Source: Streptococcus catagoni
GTDB lineage: Bacteria; Bacillota; Bacilli; Lactobacillales; Streptococcaceae
NCBI RefSeq assembly: GCF_011421425.1
Contig: NZ_WPCW01000002.1
Location: forward strand, 62,001-126,000
Length of the DNA: 64,000 nt
Direction: 5' to 3'
Below, piece by piece: positions 55,179 through 64,000 of this stretch; positions within the stretch are counted from its first letter, which is position 1; every line of letters begins with the position of its first letter. Below the pieces are notes generated by a model. That model was not told the DNA's origin. It searched no databases and saw nothing but the letters and a program-made list of their open reading frames with translations. Both the position numbers and the translations under genes were made by a program.

Positions 55179-55584
55179 GACGAAAAGAAGCTTAACTGAT
55201 TTGGTCTTAACTTGACGAAAAGAACTTCTAAAATTAAAATTTCAAAAACCGCATGGAATCAAGACTTTTCCTGCGGTTTTGCAATTTTAGGACTATTGTT
55301 TGATTTCAGGACAATTAAAGAAAAGACTATTTGTCAACGCTTTTGGATGCTTATTTTTAGAGAAATCTTAAAAGGTATCCCCAAGGTCTTGAATGGTATT
55401 TAAAGAAAAAAACAAGATATAGTAAGGTTTTTCGAGAAAAAGTGTCCTAAAAAGTGATGATGAAGAGACTTACCTGCCCTCTGAGACTAGTTGAAAGAAC
55501 TGGGTCCTTTTTTAGTTTTTTTGCACTCTAATTTTCCAGAAAATTCTAAAAAGAAAAAATTTTAACAACTTTTAAGTTAAAATC
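55179..55584. other. intergenic region after pepO
   Basis: A hairpin AAAACCGCA/TGCGGTTTT at 55244-55280 probably terminates pepO. A 63-codon ORF (55212-55403) has no ribosome-binding site and no family features and is dismissed. TTTTAAC/GTTAAAA at about 55559-55582 is an AT-rich dyad immediately upstream of the adhesin promoter. Confidence 0.5.
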
Positions 55585-55613
55585 TTGTATTTTAATTCTG
55601 TTTGCGTTAAAAT
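55585..55613 (+). promoter_or_regulatory. promoter of the serine-rich adhesin gene
   Basis: TTGTAT at 55585-55590, 17-bp spacer, TAAAAT at 55608-55613. It places the transcript start near 55620 and so rules out the longest reading of the gene. Confidence 0.65.
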
Positions 55614-55662
55614 GGTGGTAAATTTAATGATTGTTGTTTATGGGAAAACAAAGAGGGAAAAA

Positions 55663-58600
55663 GTGAGAGTTTTAGATTCAAAGAGCAAGGTCAAGATGCA
55701 CAAATCTGGCAAAAACTGGGTGAGAACAGTTATGTCTCAGTTCAGTTTTTTGTATATAGGGAAAGGTCCTAGCCTATCAAGTCATAGTATGAAAGAATCT
55801 GAGGTGGATCAAGAAGACTCAGATTTATGGTCACATACTAGTTATTTAAAGGGGATATTAACGCTAGGTGCCATTTCTGGGGGAGCTCTTTTAACAACTA
55901 CTGTTAAAGCTGAGGATATGAAAACCATGACTGCTGTTGAGACATCAGCAACAGAAGCTCCCTTGGCGCTAGGAGATTCAGTAGCTATCTTATCCACTAG
56001 TGATCGCTCAATGAGTAGCAGTCAGTCTACATCAAATTCCGACACTAGCAGTCATGTCTTAAGTACAACACAGTCGCAGCTGCTTTCTCAGTCACAAAGC
56101 TCAAATCAATCCTTACAATTGATGGCTTCAAGCTCTATTTCTGCTTCAGAATCTGCTGCTATCAATCAAAGTAATAGCTCTACCAATCAGGTTAACCCCA
56201 CCGATACAGCTATCAAACCCAGAACTTTACGTATGGCTACTCCTGTCATTAGAGCAGCAACAGTTCTTCCTAAAGATATTTCTAATAGTTTGCAGAATGT
56301 TCAATTAAGTTTTGATAATATTAGAAGCTCTTATAATTTGGATAAAGGAGAAGAGCCACGCTTTAATTTTAGCTTTTCTATAGGTACTGCTAGTAGTGGT
56401 GATTACTTCAATTTACAGTTATCCAATACCTTAAATCCTCATGGGCTTGCCAATCAAACAGAGATACCCGATATTGTCTATGATAATAAGATTATTGCTA
56501 AAGGTAGCTATGATGAGACAAATAGGATCATAAAATATACTTTTACATCTGAAGTTGCTCAATTACAGAACATTGTAGCCTCAGGTAATTTATCTTTATT
56601 TGTGGATGAATTGACCGTTCCAAAACCTACAAGTAATGTAACCTTAAAGGTTTCATTAGGAACTCATTCAGTAACACAAACAGCTGCAGTTGATTATCAT
56701 GAACCGGCCATCAATACTCCAAATACTTATAATGTTATCTCTAGAATTACTAATATTGATGGTATGGCTAAAACCGTTCGTTATGTGACACAAGTCAACC
56801 CTCTTGGTAAAACTATTTATAACTCAGGAGGTATTTATCTGGATATTTTTAATGTTCCTGAAAGTAGTAGTAATGTTCCCTTAGATAGTAACCATATTAC
56901 AGTTAAAGTTTATAAGGTTCCTGCTTCTGCAATGACTGGAGGAATGAAAGAAGACTATTCTATCTATCCTGAAGCCACTAATGTTCGTATTACTCAAAAT
57001 TATTATTTTGATGCTCAAAGTGGTGTATGGGCTAACAACGGTCTTTCCATACAATTTCCTTATGCAGATATATTACCATCAGAAAATTATGTTGTTGTCT
57101 TAACAACACCTCTAGTAGAAGAAGACCAGGGTGGTGTAGCTTTAAGATCTTTATTGAGTAATCATAGAAATTCAGGTGCTCTATATGATGCGACCTATGG
57201 CGTGCTTTATTCATCAACAGATGCCAGTGCAGAAGACAAGTTATTTAGTCTTAGTGAGAGTGCTTCTGAATCCATTAGCCAGTCAAAGGCAGTTGCGCTT
57301 TCTAATTCTTTAAGTCAGTCCCGTTTAAACAGTCAATCAGCAAGTACATCTGAATCGGCTAGCCTTCTTGCTTCTGAAAACAGCTCACAATCCTTGTCGG
57401 CTTCATCTTCAAAGAGTTTAGCGACAAGTCAATCCACTTCGTCCAGTCAAAGTACTTCACAAAGTTTGTCTCATAGTCGAAGTGAGCAAGTAAGTGAATC
57501 ACTCTCTTTAAGTACTAGAACTTCTGCTAGTCTTTCTCTAAGTAGTAGTGAGTCTCTTAGTGAATCTTCTTCGCTAAGTCAACGGACTTCTCAACGCCTT
57601 TCAACCAGTCAAAGCCAGTCTAGGAGTATCCTTTTAAGTCAGTCAACGAGTGGCAGTCAGTCAGCTAGTCAGTCAGTCTCACTTAGCTCTAGTCAATCTT
57701 TGAGCCTATCTCAAAAGAAGAGCCAGTCTCTTAGTCAGTCTATTCATACCAGTCAGAGCATTGCCGCTAGTCAATCCACTAGTTTAAGCCGTTCTACTAG
57801 TAGTTCACAGTCTTTTAGCAGCAGCAAACTTCTTAGTCAGTCTTTAGTTCAGAGTGAGTCAGTGAGTGAATCTGCATCCTTCAGCAATAGCTGGTCAAAA
57901 AGTCAATCAGCTGAACTGAGTGAGTCCGTTAGTACTTCTAGCTCTCTTAGTCAACGTCAATCGCTGAGCCTTTCAACAGAGAAAAGTGAATCTGCTAGTG
58001 AATCATTGTCATTTAGTCTTAGCAAGTTTGCCAGCCAGTCCTTGAGTGCTAGTGAATCAATTAGTGACTCTAGACAATTGAGTTTGAGTAAGTTGGGAAG
58101 CCAATCCCTAAGTGCTAGTGAATCCTTAAGTGAGTCTATTTCTATAAGTAGTAGGACTTCTCAAAGTCTCTCAGGAAGTACTAGTGAATCCTTAAGTGAG
58201 TCTTCTTCACTGTTAAAGAGTGACTCCCTAAGTCAGTCAACCAGTAGTAGTGACTCTGAAAGTGAATCACGTTCACTAAGTAGCTTTAAGTCAACTAGCC
58301 TATCTGAAAGTGAGTCAGACTCTATTGCATCGCATATCATTACCAAGTCAACTCTGGATAGTATTTCTCAGTCAGAAAGTCAAAGTCAATTAAATAGTAG
58401 CAGTCATTCTCAAAGTCTCTCAGAGTCTCGAAGTCAACGGGTTTCATCAAGTCTTTCCATGAGTCAAAGTGAATTCACCAGTGAATCACGTTCATTGGAA
58501 GCTTCCTTATCACTTAGTAACTCTGCTAGTAGCAGTGAATCAGCTAGTGAGCTAAAAGCCTTTAATGACAGTACCTTAGCCAGTGAATCTCTAAGACTTA

Positions 58601-59982
58601 GTGAATTTACTAGTGAATCTATTTCTCTAGACCAAAGTCAATCAACGAGTCAATCTATAGAAAATAGTGAATTTTTAAGTGAATCCAACTCTTATAAGGC
58701 TAGTCTTTTGGCTAGTGAATCAGCTTCTACCAGTGACTCTCTAAGTGAATCCAGTTCTTTGAGTCAAAGTATGGCTGGAAGTGAGTCTCTAAGTGCCAGC
58801 GAAGCTAACAGTGAGTTAGAATCTCTTAAGCAAAGCCTTGCTATAAGTGACTCCCAAAGTAATAGTAACTCATTGAGTGACGAACAATCCCTAAGTTCAA
58901 GTCTTTCAGAAAGTCAGTCTGCTTCGACAAGTAGCTCGCTTTCTGATAGTTTAAGCCTCTCAGAAAATGACTCTATGTTAGCAAGTTCATCTATCAGTCA
59001 ATCTGCTTCATTGGAAATGAGTCTCTCTGCTAGTCAATCTCAAAGTCAACAAAGCTCAATCTCAGAAAGTCTGAGTGATTCTACCAGTCTTTCACTAGAA
59101 GCTAGTGAATCCATGTCTTTGAGTCAAAGCTTGTTGGCTAGTCAGTCTCAAAGTGACAGTGAATCAAGTAGTGAATCAGACTCCTTAAGCCTCAGTATCT
59201 CTACCAACAGTTCACAAAGTGACAGCCAATCCCTTAGTGCTTTCGCTGCCTTTAGCCGTAGTAGCTTCTTAAGTGAATCAGTAGAAAATAGTGAGTTGAC
59301 TAGTGAATCTTTGATGGTTAGTAAGAGTATCCTCCTGAGTGATTCCTTAAGTTCTAGTGAATCTACTTACTTCTCAACCTCCTTGTCTCAAAGTGAAAGT
59401 GAGTACTTAAGTGAGACCGAGGAGAATAGTGATGATGTGGTTGTTGAATATACTGCTTTTTCAGCTCCTGGTAGTTTCTATATCAAAGAAGTTCCTAAGG
59501 GTGATGTGCTTGTACACTATGTAGATCAAAATGGCAAGTCTATAGCTGCTGATCAGGTGGATGAAAAACAAGTTGATCAGGGAACAGCTTATGACACGGC
59601 TATTGATCATAAACCTCTGAAGATTAGAACTGCAGATGGACACAACTACGAGTTTGTAAGTATCAAAGCAGGTGATAAGGAAACAGGTATAGTCAGTAAG
59701 GGTCTAACTGAGGTGACTTATATCTATCGTTTAGTAGAAGAACCGGTAAGTCCAACGCCACCAACACCAACTAAGCCTTCAGATAATAAAACTCCACTAA
59801 CACCATCACCTCAAGCTTTTAAATCAGCTAATAGCTATAATCATTTGGGCAATAAACAAATTTCTAATAGTTTACCTGAAACTGGTAGTCGGGGCACTTC
59901 ATTGACCCCTCTTGGAGCCCTATTCCTAAGCATAGGAAGTTTGAGTTTCTTTAGGAAAGAGAAATCTAAAAAAGTGAAGTAA
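55663..59982 (+). CDS. serine-rich repeat (SRR) LPXTG surface adhesin
   Basis: 1,439 residues from GTG 55663, with AGAGGG upstream. Order: a long signal peptide with KMHKSGKNWVRT (KxYKxGKxW type, residues 11-22) and a hydrophobic core cleaved near VKA-ED (after ~83); a short Ser-rich segment (~105-180); a non-repetitive putative binding region (~195-520); a second Ser-rich region of alternating SxS repeats (~525-1255); a MucBP-like domain (~1263-1360, DVLVHYVDQNGKSIAADQ); a Pro/Thr stretch; and LPETG at 1404-1408 with membrane anchor and basic tail. The KxYKxGKxW signal directs export by the accessory SecA2/SecY2 system, with O-glycosylation of Ser repeats. None of those genes is near. Ligand not deducible. 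Confidence 0.95.
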   Translation: MRVLDSKSKVKMHKSGKNWVRTVMSQFSFLYIGKGPSLSSHSMKESEVDQEDSDLWSHTSYLKGILTLGAISGGALLTTTVKAEDMKTMTAVETSATEAPLALGDSVAILSTSDRSMSSSQSTSNSDTSSHVLSTTQSQLLSQSQSSNQSLQLMASSSISASESAAINQSNSSTNQVNPTDTAIKPRTLRMATPVIRAATVLPKDISNSLQNVQLSFDNIRSSYNLDKGEEPRFNFSFSIGTASSGDYFNLQLSNTLNPHGLANQTEIPDIVYDNKIIAKGSYDETNRIIKYTFTSEVAQLQNIVASGNLSLFVDELTVPKPTSNVTLKVSLGTHSVTQTAAVDYHEPAINTPNTYNVISRITNIDGMAKTVRYVTQVNPLGKTIYNSGGIYLDIFNVPESSSNVPLDSNHITVKVYKVPASAMTGGMKEDYSIYPEATNVRITQNYYFDAQSGVWANNGLSIQFPYADILPSENYVVVLTTPLVEEDQGGVALRSLLSNHRNSGALYDATYGVLYSSTDASAEDKLFSLSESASESISQSKAVALSNSLSQSRLNSQSASTSESASLLASENSSQSLSASSSKSLATSQSTSSSQSTSQSLSHSRSEQVSESLSLSTRTSASLSLSSSESLSESSSLSQRTSQRLSTSQSQSRSILLSQSTSGSQSASQSVSLSSSQSLSLSQKKSQSLSQSIHTSQSIAASQSTSLSRSTSSSQSFSSSKLLSQSLVQSESVSESASFSNSWSKSQSAELSESVSTSSSLSQRQSLSLSTEKSESASESLSFSLSKFASQSLSASESISDSRQLSLSKLGSQSLSASESLSESISISSRTSQSLSGSTSESLSESSSLLKSDSLSQSTSSSDSESESRSLSSFKSTSLSESESDSIASHIITKSTLDSISQSESQSQLNSSSHSQSLSESRSQRVSSSLSMSQSEFTSESRSLEASLSLSNSASSSESASELKAFNDSTLASESLRLSEFTSESISLDQSQSTSQSIENSEFLSESNSYKASLLASESASTSDSLSESSSLSQSMAGSESLSASEANSELESLKQSLAISDSQSNSNSLSDEQSLSSSLSESQSASTSSSLSDSLSLSENDSMLASSSISQSASLEMSLSASQSQSQQSSISESLSDSTSLSLEASESMSLSQSLLASQSQSDSESSSESDSLSLSISTNSSQSDSQSLSAFAAFSRSSFLSESVENSELTSESLMVSKSILLSDSLSSSESTYFSTSLSQSESEYLSETEENSDDVVVEYTAFSAPGSFYIKEVPKGDVLVHYVDQNGKSIAADQVDEKQVDQGTAYDTAIDHKPLKIRTADGHNYEFVSIKAGDKETGIVSKGLTEVTYIYRLVEEPVSPTPPTPTKPSDNKTPLTPSPQAFKSANSYNHLGNKQISNSLPETGSRGTSLTPLGALFLSIGSLSFFRKEKSKKVK

Positions 59983-60002
59983 GACAAGTCCCCCTAAATT
60001 AA

Positions 60003-60056
60003 TGGTCTATCTAAGACTTGATGCAAGCTGCATTTGAGTTTAGATAGGCTATTTTT
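60003..60056 (+). terminator. terminator of the adhesin gene
   Basis: CTATCTAA/TTTAGATAG outer stem with an inner ATGCA/TGCAT hairpin, followed by CTATTTTT. Confidence 0.7.
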
Positions 60057-60094
60057 AGTAAAGGGGTGTTCTCATCTACCACAGCTATGAGATA

Positions 60095-60139
60095 TAAAAA
60101 AAGACTAGCTCTACGAAATGTAAGAGCCTAGTCTTTTTG
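60095..60139 (-). terminator. terminator of rpsB-tsf, bidirectional
   Basis: AAAAAGACTAG-CTCT/AGAG-C-CTAGTCTTTTT with a ~10-nt loop and T-runs on both strands, 31 nt past the tsf stop. Confidence 0.8.
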
Positions 60140-60169
60140 TGTTTTGGCACAATAGTGCCTTTAAAACTA

Positions 60170-61210
60170 TTAGTTGTTTAAAGCGGCAGCCATAGTTGCA
60201 GCTACCTCTGATTCAAAGTCGTTAGATTTTTTCTCAATTCCTTCACCAACTTCGAAACGAGCGAATTTAACAGCTTTAGCATTTACAGATTCTAAGTAAG
60301 CTTCAACTGTTTTGCTGTCGTCCATGATGTAAACTTGTGATAAAAGTGTGTAAGCTTGGTCCACTTTAGTGTTGTCAAGCATGAAACGATCCATTTTACC
60401 TGGAATGATTTTATCCCAGATTTTTTCTGGTTTTCCTTCAGCAGCAAGTTCTGCTTTGATATCTTCTTCAGCTTTTGCAATAACTTGATCAGAAAGTTGT
60501 GCTTTAGATCCGTATTTCAAGAATGGAAGTGGAGCTTTGTCAACCATTGCACGTGATTCGTTGTCAAGTTCGATAGCGTGGTTAAGTTGTGCTAACTCAT
60601 CTTTGATGAATTGTGGGTCAAGTTCAGTGTATGAAAGTACAGTAGGTTTCATAGCAGCGATGTGCATAGATACTTGTTTAGCAAGAGCTTCATCGCCACC
60701 TTCAATAACAGAGATAACTCCGATGCGACCACCGTTATGTTGGTAAGCACCAAAATGTTGTTCATTAGTTTTTTCAAGTAGAGCGAAGCGACGGAAAGAA
60801 ATTTTTTCACCGATAGTAGCTGTTGCGTTAACATATGCTGCGGCAAGAGTTTCACCAGTAGGCATTACTAGTGCAAGAGCTTCTTCGTTATTGGCAGGTT
60901 TTCCTTCAGCAATAACTTTAGCTGTTTCTTTAACCAATTCAACAAATTGTACGTTTTTAGCAACGAAGTCAGTTTCAGCATTTACTTCAATAACTGCAGC
61001 CACGTTACCACTTACATGAACTCCTGTTAAACCTTCGGCAGCAACACGGTCAGCTTTTTTAGCTGCCTTAGCCATACCTTTTTCACGAAGCAACTCAACT
61101 GCTTTGTCCATGTCTCCATCAGTTTCAACAAGTGCTTTTTTAGCGTCCATAACGCCGGCACCAGATTTTTCACGTAATTCTTTTACAAGTTTAGCTGTGA
61201 TTTCTGCCAT
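60170..61210 (-). CDS. tsf: translation elongation factor Ts
   Basis: 346 residues. The N-terminal UBA-like domain is [20 protein letters not shown], followed by [16 protein letters not shown], then the TDF motif [13 protein letters not shown] that contacts EF-Tu. It recycles EF-Tu-GDP to GTP. GGAGG precedes ATG. It lies 121 bp downstream of rpsB on the same strand with a strong hairpin in between. Confidence 0.97.
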   Translation of the reverse strand: MAEITAKLVKELREKSGAGVMDAKKALVETDGDMDKAVELLREKGMAKAAKKADRVAAEGLTGVHVSGNVAAVIEVNAETDFVAKNVQFVELVKETAKVIAEGKPANNEEALALVMPTGETLAAAYVNATATIGEKISFRRFALLEKTNEQHFGAYQHNGGRIGVISVIEGGDEALAKQVSMHIAAMKPTVLSYTELDPQFIKDELAQLNHAIELDNESRAMVDKAPLPFLKYGSKAQLSDQVIAKAEEDIKAELAAEGKPEKIWDKIIPGKMDRFMLDNTKVDQAYTLLSQVYIMDDSKTVEAYLESVNAKAVKFARFEVGEGIEKKSNDFESEVAATMAAALNN

Positions 61211-61248
61211 TAGTGGGATCCTCCATAAGATATAATAAATTAGTAATT

Positions 61249-61287
61249 AAAAAAACGAGACAGAGCGGTTTGCTTTCTGCCCCGTTT
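61249..61287 (-). terminator. attenuator hairpin between rpsB and tsf
   Basis: On the minus strand AAACGGGGCAGA pairs with TCTGTCTCGTTT (12 bp, two G-U) around an ~11-nt loop, followed by a T-run (TTTTT). It is in the intergenic region and would reduce tsf relative to rpsB unless read through. Confidence 0.8.
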
Positions 61288-61331
61288 AGTTGATCAATTG
61301 TCAAAGACTAGTAGTGTTTCTAACTAGCAAC

Positions 61332-62099
61332 TTAGGCGTTGTCACCTTCGACAACTTCAACGATTTCTTCGATTGAATCTGTTTTAGCTTCACCTTCAAA
61401 TTCAGCACCTGCATCTTCACCTTGACGGCCTTCGATGACAGCATCAGCTAATTTAGAAGTGATCAATTTAACAGCGCGGATAGCGTCGTCATTTGCTGGG
61501 ATGATAACATCGATATCATCTGGATCAGCGTTTGTATCAACCATAGCTACTACAGGAATACCAAGTTTTTTAGCTTCTTTAACAGCGATTTGTTCTTTAT
61601 GTGGGTCAACAACGTACATAACGTCTGGAATACGAGGCATATCTTCGATACCACCTAGGAATTTTTCAAGACGAGCGCGTTGTTTGTTAAGAAGTGCAAC
61701 TTCTTTTTTAGGAAGAACTTCGAAAGTTCCTTCTTCTTCCATACGTTTGATTTCTTTCAAACGAGCGATACGTTTTTGGATAGTACCCCAGTTTGTAAGA
61801 GTTCCACCCAACCAACGGTGGTTGATGAAGTATTGACCAGCACGAACAGCTTCATCAGCAACAGCTTCAGCAGCTTGTTTTTTTGTACCAACAAATAAGA
61901 TAACAGCGTCGTTTGCTGCTGCATCACGAACGAATTCGTAAGCTTGGTCAGCTAACTTAACAGTTTGTTGTAGGTCGATAACGTGGATGCCGTTACGTTC
62001 TGTAAAGATGTATTTAGCCATCTTAGGGTTCCAGCGACGAGTTTGGTGACCAAAGTGAACACCAGCCTCAAGAAGTTGTTTCATTGAAATTACTGCCAT
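61332..62099 (-). CDS. rpsB: 30S ribosomal protein S2
   Basis: 255 residues from ATG 62099 (AAGGAG upstream), giving [20 protein letters not shown], the standard S2 start; the in-frame extension upstream is leader. [20 protein letters not shown] and [19 protein letters not shown] are conserved S2 blocks. Binds 16S rRNA and recruits S1. It is the first gene of rpsB-tsf. Confidence 0.97.
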   Translation of the reverse strand: MAVISMKQLLEAGVHFGHQTRRWNPKMAKYIFTERNGIHVIDLQQTVKLADQAYEFVRDAAANDAVILFVGTKKQAAEAVADEAVRAGQYFINHRWLGGTLTNWGTIQKRIARLKEIKRMEEEGTFEVLPKKEVALLNKQRARLEKFLGGIEDMPRIPDVMYVVDPHKEQIAVKEAKKLGIPVVAMVDTNADPDDIDVIIPANDDAIRAVKLITSKLADAVIEGRQGEDAGAEFEGEAKTDSIEEIVEVVEGDNA

Positions 62100-62331
62100 G
62101 AGTAGTTTCTCCTTTATAATGTTTTTTCCTCTCTCATACTTCAGCTTGCAATCCAACCCGAAGGCAACAGGATCACAATTGGTACAAGATGAGTATTTGC
62201 CGCAGACACGACTATAATAGTTTATCAAAAAAATTCACTAATAGCAAGTTATTTGTAAGGATAATGCCTCTCTCAATTTTTATTCTAACAAGTTAGACTA
62301 CTATTGATAGTTATTAGTGTATCTTTTTAGG
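62100..62331. other. rpsB leader and IS-flanking stretch
   Basis: The first ~120 nt on the minus strand are the rpsB 5' leader, with a possible -10 TATTAT at about 62218-62223; an r-protein leader structure is possible but not demonstrable by eye. The rest is AT-rich flank beyond the transposase stop with no clear terminal inverted repeat. Confidence 0.4.
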
Positions 62332-63771
62332 TTATATGTCAATAAAAGTTTTACAGATTGAAGACAAACTAGCGAAATTGCTAGTTTGTTTTTTCTTGTT
62401 TAGCTTTAATTTCTCTAAAATCTGATAACTAATGCTTTTTAAGTCAAAATAAAAAGACCTTCCCACCATCATTTTAACTAATTTTTTGAGATTTAGGCAG
62501 GCCAAAGTCAGTCCAACCTTAGCTTTCATTTTGGACAGTCCAATTTCTCTCGTATAACAAAGGTTGTGGTATTCTTTAGCCGTTCCAAAAAGCCGCTCAA
62601 TACTCTGCTTACGCAGCTTATAGAGTTCTTTCATACCACTTTGATGCCGAATATCCTCACAAATTTCCAGATAGTCTTTCCAAATATGTCGAATGATAAC
62701 TTTTTGGTGAGTGATACTCTCAGTACACTTTTCTAGGAGGGGGCAAGAAGCACAAATTTTGGGGTCACTTTTATATTCTCGGTAGCCAGATCGATTTGTT
62801 GTTGAATAGGACAAGACGTGATTTTCAGGACAAAGATAAGAATCATAATACTCATCATAACAAAAGACATTTGGTCTTAACTTATCTTTCTTACCTCATT
62901 ATCCAAGAGTAACTTGGCAATACTAGGCGTCTTGTAACCTGAATCGGCGATAATAAAGTCTGGATGGAAGTCTTTTATCTTATTCCAAAGTGCTGGAAAA
63001 GCTTGACTATCATGGGTATTTCCAGCATCTACAGTATAAGCTAAAACCCAACCATTCTTATCACATGCCACTTGACTGGTGTAGGCAAAGACATCTTTAT
63101 GTTCCCCCTTATGATACCAACCACTCTCAGGATCAGTCGTAGATACTTTCTTATTTGTGGGCTCTTTTTCTTTGGCGAGCCCTAGCAACTTTTTTTCCAT
63201 GCTTCTCCCTGTCTCTAGCAATTTCCAACTCCAATTGGTCACTCATAAAGTTAGCTTGTGACGCTACTTTCTGATTGATATATTTGTGAGTGTTGGCAGC
63301 TGCCTTGATGTGTGTGCCGTCCACAAATATGTCATTAGGATCAATCAGCTCAGCATTAAGGCATAACCCTAAAATATGAGAAAATATGGCTTCAATCACT
63401 TGTTTATCTTGGAAACGACGGCTGTAGTTCTTACCGTAAGTTGTAAAATGGGGTATCTTATCTTCCAAAGTTAATCCAAGAAACCAGCGGTAAGCTACAT
63501 TGACTTCAATCTCTTTAATGGTTTGACGCATGGAACGGATGCCAAACAGACATTGGATAAGAGGAAGTTTCACCAATAGCACTGGGTCTAAACTAGGACG
63601 CCCATTATCAAGACAATATCCATCTTTCACTAGGTCATAAATAAAAGAGAAATCTATGATGTGATCAATTTGACGAAGCAAATGGTCTTCTGGGACTAAC
63701 TCATCTAAGCTATAAAAGCCGACTTGATTGCGATTGTAATCAGGACTTTCTTTGTGAAACATAGGGAGCAC
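62332..63771 (-). pseudogene. IS1182-family transposase, decayed by two frameshifts
   Basis: Three minus-strand fragments together make a full-length IS1182-type transposase. The N-terminus (63151-63771: MLPMFHKESPDYNRNQVGFY, DUF772 region, DGTHIKAAANTHKY with a DDE Asp) breaks near the A7 run at about 63200. The core (62877-63242: HKDVFAYTSQVACDKNGWVL, DFIIADSGYKTPSI with another Asp) breaks near 62880 within AGAAAGATAAG. The C-terminus (62332-62814, starting from YDEYYDSYLCPENH before the listed Met) has ICASCPLLEKC, then KQSIERLFGTAKEYHN with the DDE Glu. The +1 shift at the A-run is not the -1 programmed type, so it is a real lesion. Terminal repeats are not convincing. A 10-bp hairpin (62364-62389) near the 3' end would stop read-in from the flank. 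Confidence 0.88.
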
Positions 63772-64000
63772 CTCACAATTATTCTTAATACTATTATACT
63801 CCCAAGAAGAGAAAAATACTGACTTATTATCACGAATGAGATAGTTTTCCCAGTGGCATAAGTGGCTTAGTTCAATTTAAAAAAGCCACGACGGAATTTT
63901 TTAGAGAGAATTAGTCCAGTGGACCTTTTGATCTGCTCTCCTTGAAACTAGAATGAGAGCACACCCAAGTCCGAGCCACTTTAGAAAAATATCAAAAAAG
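63772..64000. other. IS-flanking tail of the window
   Basis: No ORF is visible. It holds a GTGGCTT/AAGCCAC stem (63862-63889) with a T-run nearby. Sequence after 63790 is probably outside the IS, but the IS border cannot be drawn without a terminal repeat. Confidence 0.35.

Noticed and set aside
55212..55403. 63-codon ORF after pepO
   Set aside because: TTG start without ribosome-binding site, overlaps a terminator hairpin, no recognisable family.
63190..63210. Programmed -1 frameshift at an A7-G run in the IS transposase
   Set aside because: The downstream fragment lies in the +1 frame, and the -1 frame meets a stop at once, so the A-run marks a lesion.
1..64000. CRISPR array, tRNA or rRNA genes
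   Set aside because: No regularly spaced direct repeats and no cloverleaf or rRNA sequence were recognised by eye; the adhesin's Ser repeats are coding.

Overview
The window looks like a chromosomal segment of a low-GC Gram-positive coccus of the genus Streptococcus. The evidence is the hisS-aspS block, argS/argR-mutS-mutL-lmrP-ruvA-tag-cinA-recA-spx-ireB-ruvX, nrdD...nrdG, a TACGAATA competence box, and rpsB-tsf. Gene order and protein sequences fit the pyogenic group (S. uberis/S. parauberis/S. iniae-like). The species cannot be fixed from the sequence alone.

Layout. 1-650: tail of a likely mobile or phage-derived module, with a truncated Panacea-domain (DUF4065) gene and a small membrane protein. 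1.0-9.7 kb: TetR/YhgE pair, NUDIX hydrolase, DUF368 lipid-carrier transporter, decayed YSIRK-type surface-protein gene beside a long inverted repeat, rpmF-rpmG, TMEM175-type channel, hisS. 9.7-15.2 kb: broken XRE regulator with a small membrane protein, aspS, three tandem YitT paralogues. 15.2-30 kb: argS, then the DNA repair and competence block. 30-36.7 kb: polytopic GT-C-like membrane protein and the anaerobic nucleotide reductase genes nrdD and nrdG, separated by a 47-aa protein, an oxidoreductase and a frameshifted acetyltransferase. 36.7-42.2 kb: DnaA-box cluster, yaaA, and an nrdF-nrdI-nrdE operon behind two NrdR-like boxes. 42.3-47 kb: trehalose locus (treR, treP, treC). 47.6-53.1 kb: PTS regulator, ascorbate-type EIIB and EIIC, and split transketolase. 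53.3-60 kb: pepO and a 1,439-residue serine-rich-repeat LPXTG adhesin. 60.1-64 kb: rpsB-tsf on the minus strand, then a decayed IS1182-family transposase.

The most notable system is the nrdF-nrdI-nrdE operon. Its NrdF has lost three of the six metal ligands, replaced by Val, Pro and Lys. This is the signature of class Ie ('VPK') radical subunits, which work without metal by using a NrdI-generated DOPA radical. The operon has a promoter of 17-bp spacing, TTGAAC/TATTAT, with one NrdR-like box filling the spacer and a second exactly 32 bp upstream. A tight cluster of DnaA-box matches lies about 1.2 kb upstream, after nrdG. The window therefore carries an oxygen-independent (class III) and a metal-independent (class Ie) reductase close together, next to the peroxide-stress gene yaaA.

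Other points of interest: the SRR adhesin has no accessory Sec or glycosyltransferase genes beside it; the ascorbate-type PTS operon has the EIIA fused to its regulator and feeds a split transketolase rather than Ula catabolic enzymes; several genes are freshly broken (XRE nonsense codon, GNAT 4-bp duplication); and one gene (yaaA) looks leaderless. All calls come from reading the sequence. No database search was run.
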